From Desulfobacteraceae bacterium (lineage in GTDB: Bacteria > Desulfobacterota > Desulfobacteria > Desulfobacterales > Desulfatirhabdiaceae), in contig DAIEFO010000043.1 of the NCBI GenBank assembly GCA_027325475.1, positions 1 through 11,112 of the forward strand: DNA of 11,112 nt. Direction: 5' to 3'. A model generated the notes under the pieces. The model was not told the DNA's origin and searched no databases. It saw only the letters and a program-made list of their open reading frames with translations. Shown here in pieces: positions 7,028 through 11,112 of the stretch. Position numbers and translations under genes: made by a program. The first letter of the stretch is position 1. Every line of letters begins with the position of its first letter.

Positions 7028-7059
7028 TATAAATGACGGAATGGACCATGCCGATGTCA

Positions 7060-7110
7060 AAACCGCCGAGACTTACACGCATATCATGGGAAAAGGCATC
7101 TCGGCGGTTT
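7060..7110. terminator. long inverted repeat between convergent genes, probable bidirectional terminator
   Basis: Perfect 12-base arms AAACCGCCGAGA (7060-7071) and TCTCGGCGGTTT (7099-7110) flank a 27-base loop. The arms end in A-rich and T-rich triplets on both sides, so the structure could end transcripts from both truA and the aminotransferase gene. The loop is long and the T-run short for a classic intrinsic terminator. A second pair, CATGATAT (7023-7030) with ATATCATG (7081-7088), could form a competing fold. Confidence 0.6.
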
Positions 7111-7137
7111 AAAGCCCGTTGACCATCCGTCCTTCGT

Positions 7138-8457
7138 TCAGGTCGTCTGTTTTTCGAGATCATGGACGCCTTGAAGCACCGTATCGAACAGCAGGGAAAT
7201 ATCTGATTCTTCCAAGCACGAGAACGCCACCCGAAGATTTCTGTCGCCGATAGAGATCAGCCCAACCCCGTAATGCTGCAAAAGGTGAACCCGAAGCGCC
7301 TCGGCGTTGACCGTTTTGAGGCGGATGCACATAAAATATCCGGAGTTGAAAGGGTACGCCTGCCAGGCACTCTGATACCGGGAATCTTGAAGGACGGATT
7401 TTACCCGATTGGCCCTGTGCTTTAAAATCTCGAATTTCTCTTTCTTTTCCAATATGTTCTTCTCATCCTGCATGGATTTCAGCACCAGGGTTTCGCTCAG
7501 ATGAGAGGCGTTGGAAATGGAACCGCGAACGGCGCCAGCGGTCTTTTTTTCAAGCGCTTCATACAGCGCCCCGCTGTCACCATCGGTTGAAACGCCGTAA
7601 GTGACGAACCCGACCCGCAGCCCCCAGACAAAACTTTCCTTGGTGGCGCCATCCAGCTTGATGGCCACTAGGCGCGGATGTCTCCCGCAGAACCGGGCAA
7701 AGAGAGATTCCTTCAGGGTTTCTTCTTCGTAAAACAGCCCGAAATAGGCGTCGTCTGTGACCGCCAGTACGTTGACGCCGCGCTTTGCAACGCGGGTCAG
7801 AATCTCGACAATCCGATCTCCTTCAGATGCGGTGACAGTATAACCTGTCGGGTTATTGGGGAAATTCAAGAATACAATGATTTTTTTGCTGTGCTCGGCC
7901 TCGGCGTTGACGGCTTCCTCAAACGCTTTCAGGTTGAATCCTCCGGCCTCTGAAAACATCGCATAGTTTTTAATAACTGCACCTTTCCGGACATCCAGGA
8001 TCAGGTTGTAATTGCCCCACATCATATCCGGAAAAAGAATGACATCACCTGGATCCACCCACACGTCCGCGAACACGCTGATGGCGTGAGTAATGCCGTT
8101 GGCCACCACCGGAAGGCTGATGGCGCAGCCCTTCAGGGATGGGTTTTTTTGAAACAGCGCTTCCTGCCACAGCTTTCGCAGCGCTGGAATCCCGAAGGAA
8201 GGCGCATAAGTAAGGGATGCCTCGGGCAAGATGCCGCTGATATTGTTCATGACCGAAGGGAAATGCATGGTTCTGCCTTTTTCGGTGGCAATACCGATCG
8301 TTGCGTTCAGTTTGTAGGCTTTTTCTTTGGCCTCGGCGCTTTGGCTTAAAATCCCTTTGGGGAAATATAAATTTTTACCTATCCGGGACAGCATTTCCAG
8401 AACATATGGGTTAGCCTTCTCAATGTCCTGATTCAATTGCTCTGCAAGTGTGTTCAT
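7138..8457 (-). CDS. class I/II PLP-dependent aminotransferase
   Basis: This 439-residue protein has the fold-type I aminotransferase pattern. Key points are the NFPNNPTG motif (198-205), DDAYFGLFYEE (from 235) with the cofactor-binding Asp and Tyr, and the probable PLP lysine K273 in DGATKE, followed by the phosphate-contacting Arg in WGLRVGF (R281). A conserved arginine near the end (NLRVAFSCLEE) probably binds the substrate carboxylate. The enzyme would exchange an amino group between an amino acid and a 2-oxo acid in the cytoplasm. The substrate cannot be told from sequence; aspartate, aromatic or similar amino acids are possible. It is a single-gene unit with its own promoter. A GGAG ribosome site lies 11 bases before the ATG. 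Confidence 0.9.
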   Translation of the reverse strand: MNTLAEQLNQDIEKANPYVLEMLSRIGKNLYFPKGILSQSAEAKEKAYKLNATIGIATEKGRTMHFPSVMNNISGILPEASLTYAPSFGIPALRKLWQEALFQKNPSLKGCAISLPVVANGITHAISVFADVWVDPGDVILFPDMMWGNYNLILDVRKGAVIKNYAMFSEAGGFNLKAFEEAVNAEAEHSKKIIVFLNFPNNPTGYTVTASEGDRIVEILTRVAKRGVNVLAVTDDAYFGLFYEEETLKESLFARFCGRHPRLVAIKLDGATKESFVWGLRVGFVTYGVSTDGDSGALYEALEKKTAGAVRGSISNASHLSETLVLKSMQDEKNILEKKEKFEILKHRANRVKSVLQDSRYQSAWQAYPFNSGYFMCIRLKTVNAEALRVHLLQHYGVGLISIGDRNLRVAFSCLEESDISLLFDTVLQGVHDLEKQTT

Positions 8458-8490
8458 AGTGTATTTTTCTCCGTACGAATGATATGATTT

Positions 8491-8506
8491 CCGGCGACAG
8501 CGCCGG
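8491..8506 (-). promoter_or_regulatory. GC-rich hairpin in the aminotransferase leader
   Basis: CCGGCG and CGCCGG form a perfect 6-bp stem with a four-base loop. It lies between the predicted promoter and the start codon of the aminotransferase gene, about 34 bases upstream of the ATG. It could act on mRNA stability, or be an operator palindrome. Confidence 0.4.
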
Positions 8507-8536
8507 CAGCATCCATTGGTTTATACTGGAGATAAA

Positions 8537-8565
8537 AATATAACGTATTCCTGTCTCTGAATCAA
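8537..8565 (-). promoter_or_regulatory. sigma70-type promoter of the aminotransferase gene
   Basis: On the minus strand, TTGATT (8565-8560) and TATATT (8542-8537) are separated by exactly 17 bases. This is close to consensus in both boxes and leaves a leader of about 70 bases. Confidence 0.65.
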
Positions 8566-8595
8566 TAAAATGAATGCGGCTTTGTTATGAAACGC

Positions 8596-8625
8596 TTGAC
8601 AAACTGTTTTCATTCACGATACGAA
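8596..8625 (+). promoter_or_regulatory. possible sigma70-type promoter of the LysM gene
   Basis: A perfect TTGACA at 8596-8601 is followed, 18 bases later, by a weak -10 candidate, TACGAA (8620-8625). The location, divergent from the aminotransferase promoter, fits a promoter for the LysM gene. Confidence 0.45.
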
Positions 8626-8637
8626 AAGAAATCATCA

Positions 8638-8685
8638 ATGGAGAAGCCCTTGCCGCTTTTGAGGCGCTTCAGGCGTTTTGCCTGA
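8638..8685 (+). other. possible 15-codon leader ORF ending in a hairpin
   Basis: An ATG at 8638 opens a 15-residue frame rich in arginine (RRFRRFA), ending at TGA 8683-8685. Its end coincides with a hairpin: TCAGGC (8669-8674), loop GTTTT (8675-8679), GCCTGA (8680-8685). The LysM ribosome site follows directly. This is the layout of a regulatory leader, but a frame this short can arise by chance. Confidence 0.25.
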
Positions 8686-8704
8686 TTTATGGAGAAAAAA
8701 TGCG

Positions 8705-9796
8705 ATGGCAGCAACGAAACGTGTCTTCCTGTGGGTATGTGTTGTAAGTGTTTGGATGGGATGTGCAGCGCGTGTGAATGCCGGAGATACTGGCGACTCG
8801 CGGGTCAACCTGGAATCCGGCGTCTATTATACCGTAAAAAAAGGCGATACACTGTGGGCTATCTCCAACCGGTATTTCAACAGCCATCGGGTATGGCCAC
8901 AGATATGGAGTGAAAACCAGCAGATCATGAACCCGAACCGGATATTTCCGGGTGAGCGTTTGAGACTTTTTCAGAAAAGCTGGGAAACCAAGACGCCGCC
9001 GGAACCTGCCGCCATGGCGCCGCAAGCAGTTCCAAAGCCTGAACCGCCTTTCTACCGGTATCGGCTGATCCATCAGATCGGATTTGTGAAGGAGCATCCG
9101 GCGGAAACGTCCGGAGTGGTTGTCATGCGGAAAGGAGACAAAACCCTTCCCAAAACCGTGTTCGGTCAGGATGAAAATGTATATGTGATATTTCCCGGAA
9201 AACCGCCGCTGAAAACCGGAACAGTATATACCGTTTATCGGCCGCCGCAGCCTGTCAGCGATCCGGAAACCCATAAATCGCTGGGGGTGCAGTATCGCAC
9301 TACTGGCATTGTCCGGATCATTGAAAGTTTTCATGATCATGCCATCGCTAAAATTGAGAGGGCGTTTTCTTCCGTGATGGTGGATGATATTCTGCTGCCG
9401 TACGAACCGGTTTCGCCCAAAATCCGGCTGATTCCCGGCGTTCCGGATATGGATGGCCACATTTTCATGGCAGAAAAGGGTGAAACCATCTTTGGCGACG
9501 GAACCGTTGCCTATATTGACAAGGGAGCGGATGCGGGTATCTGTCCGGGCCAAAGCTATGCTGTTTATGATATCGATGAAATTCCTTCCGAGGCCCCTGG
9601 CGACATTGCAAAGAAAAGTTTGAACGATAAGACTCCGGTTCCTCCGCCCATACAGGATAAGGTGGATTTCGGTTCTCTGCTGGTACTGCATACCGAAGCC
9701 ACTACAGCGACGGTGCTGATTACCCGTGCAAACAGGTCCATATGTCCGCCCGGCAGATTTCGTTCGCTGCCGTCGGAACGACAGCATTCGGAATGA
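8705..9796 (+). CDS. exported LysM-domain protein
   Basis: The 363-residue protein starts with a signal peptide: K5R6, a hydrophobic core (VFLWVCVVSVWMG), and either a cleavage after VNA27 or an atypical lipobox at C20. The lipobox would lack the usual leucine at -3, so I prefer ordinary signal peptidase cleavage. A LysM domain, which binds peptidoglycan glycans, spans about residues 41-89 (YYTVKKGDTLWAISNRYF to GERLRLF). A proline-rich linker then leads to about 270 residues with no family that I recognise by eye, probably beta-rich (for example VYTVYRPPQPV and GQSYAVYDID). The ATG at 8705 is chosen because GGAGA (8691-8695) lies nine bases upstream; a TTG at 8678 would add nine residues ahead of the signal peptide. 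A periplasmic, cell-wall-associated role is likely. Confidence 0.8.
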   Translation: MAATKRVFLWVCVVSVWMGCAARVNAGDTGDSRVNLESGVYYTVKKGDTLWAISNRYFNSHRVWPQIWSENQQIMNPNRIFPGERLRLFQKSWETKTPPEPAAMAPQAVPKPEPPFYRYRLIHQIGFVKEHPAETSGVVVMRKGDKTLPKTVFGQDENVYVIFPGKPPLKTGTVYTVYRPPQPVSDPETHKSLGVQYRTTGIVRIIESFHDHAIAKIERAFSSVMVDDILLPYEPVSPKIRLIPGVPDMDGHIFMAEKGETIFGDGTVAYIDKGADAGICPGQSYAVYDIDEIPSEAPGDIAKKSLNDKTPVPPPIQDKVDFGSLLVLHTEATTATVLITRANRSICPPGRFRSLPSERQHSE

Positions 9797-9843
9797 TGAT
9801 ACAGAGTTCGTGATACAATCAGACCACAATACATAGGCAAATA
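9797..9843 (+). other. short spacer between the LysM gene and gmd
   Basis: It contains the direct repeat TGATACA (9797-9803 and 9811-9817) and a weak AGG before the gmd start. No terminator or clear promoter is visible, so gmd may be read from upstream. Confidence 0.3.
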
Positions 9844-10992
9844 ATGAAACGAGCATTGATTACAGGTATTACAGGACAGGATGGGGCTTATCTGGCGGAG
9901 TTTCTGCTGGGCAAGGGTTACGAAGTGCATGGGATCAAACGCAGAGCGTCTTCATTCAATACCCGGCGGGTGGATCATCTTTACCGCGATCCGCATGAAA
10001 GCAACGTGAATTTCTTCATGCACTACGGGGATCTGACAGACGCCACCAATCTGATCCGGATTGTCCAGGAAACACGCCCGGATGAAATTTACAATCTGGC
10101 TGCTCAAAGCCATGTGCAGGTGTCTTTTGAAACGCCGGAATACACGGCGAATTCCGATGCGCTGGGAACGCTGCGCATCCTGGAAGCCATCCGGATTCTC
10201 GGGATGGAAACCCGAACCCGGTTTTATCAGGCGTCCACCAGCGAAATGTTCGGTAAAGTCCAGGAAATTCCTCAAAAAGAAACGACGCCGTTTTATCCCC
10301 GCAGTCCTTATGGCGCGGCCAAGGTTTATGCATACTGGATAACTGTCAATTACCGTGAAGCCTATCGGATGTTTGCCTGTAACGGCATCCTGTTCAATCA
10401 TGAATCCCCGATACGGGGTGAAACCTTTGTCACCCGTAAAATCACGCGGGCCGTGGCCCGAATATGGCTGGGGCTTCAGGAGTCTCTATATCTGGGAAAT
10501 CTGAACTCCAGGCGGGATTGGGGATATGCCGGCGATTACGTCGAGGCAATGTGGCTGATGCTTCAGCACAGCACGCCTGAAGATTTTGTGATTGCCACAG
10601 GTGAGGCTCATACGGTGCGCGAGTTTGTCGAAAAGGCATTCGGGGTCGTCGGCATTCATCTGATCTGGAAAGATTCCGGAATTGACGAGGTCGGTTTGAT
10701 TGAAGCCATAGATACATCCGCGGCGCCTCAGGTCAAAGATCTGATGAAAGACGTCAAGAAAAAGCCTGAACCCGGTCAGGTTGTCGTTCGGATCGACCCG
10801 AAGTATTTCAGGCCTGCGGAAGTGGATTATCTTCTGGGAGATCCGTCAAAGGCACTGAACATGCTGGGATGGAAACCCAAAATGGATTTTGAGAATCTGA
10901 TCCGGAACATGATGCTGACCGATCTGAAAGAAGCGCAAAAAGACTATCTGGTGGAAAAAGAAGGCTTTCAAACCTATAATTATTTTGAATGA
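9844..10992 (+). CDS. gmd: GDP-mannose 4,6-dehydratase
   Basis: Gmd converts GDP-D-mannose to GDP-4-keto-6-deoxy-D-mannose, the first step toward GDP-L-fucose and related 6-deoxy sugars for surface polysaccharides. The 382-residue protein is an extended short-chain dehydrogenase. It has the NADP-binding motif GITGQDG (8-14), the GIKRRASSFNT segment, LAAQSHV, the catalytic set T132 and E134 (in STSEMFG) with Y156 and K160 (YGAAK), and the substrate segment GILFNHESPIRGETFVTRK. Length and motifs are all intact. The ribosome site is weak. A GDP-fucose synthase gene starts 16 bases downstream, so the two form an operon that continues beyond the window. Confidence 0.97.
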   Translation: MKRALITGITGQDGAYLAEFLLGKGYEVHGIKRRASSFNTRRVDHLYRDPHESNVNFFMHYGDLTDATNLIRIVQETRPDEIYNLAAQSHVQVSFETPEYTANSDALGTLRILEAIRILGMETRTRFYQASTSEMFGKVQEIPQKETTPFYPRSPYGAAKVYAYWITVNYREAYRMFACNGILFNHESPIRGETFVTRKITRAVARIWLGLQESLYLGNLNSRRDWGYAGDYVEAMWLMLQHSTPEDFVIATGEAHTVREFVEKAFGVVGIHLIWKDSGIDEVGLIEAIDTSAAPQVKDLMKDVKKKPEPGQVVVRIDPKYFRPAEVDYLLGDPSKALNMLGWKPKMDFENLIRNMMLTDLKEAQKDYLVEKEGFQTYNYFE

Positions 10993-11008
10993 TTCAGCAG
11001 GAATTTTC

Positions 11009-11112
11009 ATGATGGATATCGCTCCACTGACGCACACATCGCGGATTTTCGTAGCAGGTCACCGTGGTATGGCGGGTTCCGCCATTGTCCGGTCTCTGAA
11101 ATCCAACGGATA
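11009..11112 (+). CDS. fcl: GDP-L-fucose synthase, 5' part only
   Basis: The frame gives 34 residues before the window ends. RIFVAGHRGMAGSAIVRSL is the characteristic N-terminal NADP-binding loop of GDP-L-fucose synthase (GDP-4-keto-6-deoxymannose epimerase/reductase), which completes GDP-L-fucose after Gmd. An AGGA ribosome site (10999-11002) precedes two adjacent ATG codons, at 11009 and 11012; either could be the start. The close spacing to gmd matches the usual gene pair. The catalytic part lies outside the window. Confidence 0.9.
   Translation, partial: MMDIAPLTHTSRIFVAGHRGMAGSAIVRSLKSNG

Noticed and set aside
8705..8767. Lipoprotein signal with C20 as lipidated cysteine
   Set aside because: The residues before the cysteine (WMG) do not match a normal lipobox, and a VNA cleavage site follows. 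It is not fully excluded.
8687..9856. 389-codon open frame on the minus strand opposite the LysM gene
   Set aside because: It lies almost wholly antisense to a gene with a clear signal peptide and LysM domain. Its translation is rich in Arg, Cys and His with no family motif, typical of a shadow frame.
1..11112. CRISPR array, tRNA or rRNA genes, or transposase genes
   Set aside because: I saw no regularly spaced repeats, no tRNA-like cloverleaf sequence and no transposase motifs in any recognised protein.

Overview
The window reads as ordinary chromosomal sequence from a mesophilic, moderate-GC anaerobic deltaproteobacterium (Desulfobacterota, most likely near the sulfate-reducing Desulfobacteraceae/Desulfosarcinaceae). 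This placement is an inference. It rests on the acetyl-CoA hydrolase/transferase–GNAT fusion next to a RACo-like ferredoxin/ASKHA reactivase, the DUF2400 gene, a long-tailed FmdB zinc-ribbon gene, a likely selenoprotein, and an intergenic palindromic element of a kind I associate with these genomes.

Layout. (1) 1-193: leader with no convincing promoter. (2) 194-4053: a translationally coupled pair (1-nt overlap) encoding a CoA-transferase/hydrolase fused to an N-acetyltransferase, and a [2Fe-2S]-ASKHA corrinoid-protein reactivase. (3) 4098-7027: a same-strand cluster of ssb, an about 125-bp inverted-repeat element that begins at the ssb stop codon, a TIGR02757/DUF2400 gene, an fmdB-like gene, a 60-codon gene with an in-frame TGA, and truA. 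(4) 7060-7110: a long hairpin between convergent genes. (5) 7138-8457, minus strand: a class I/II PLP aminotransferase with a good sigma70-type promoter. (6) 8458-8704: a divergent regulatory region. (7) 8705-9796: an exported LysM protein. (8) 9844-11112: gmd and the 5' end of a GDP-L-fucose synthase gene, the start of a GDP-fucose (surface polysaccharide) locus.

The most notable item is the 60-codon gene at 6072-6254. It has a CxxC motif before an in-frame TGA and another CxxC motif after it. A bacterial-SECIS-like hairpin lies at the right distance downstream of the TGA, and the real stop overlaps the truA start as ATGA. It is best read as a small dual-CxxC selenoprotein missed by standard gene calling. 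The coupling raises the possibility that truA translation partly depends on selenocysteine read-through. Other points worth attention are a Glu-to-Gln change at the expected catalytic position of the CoA-transferase domain, and the palindromic element that adds a spurious N-terminal extension to the DUF2400 reading frame.
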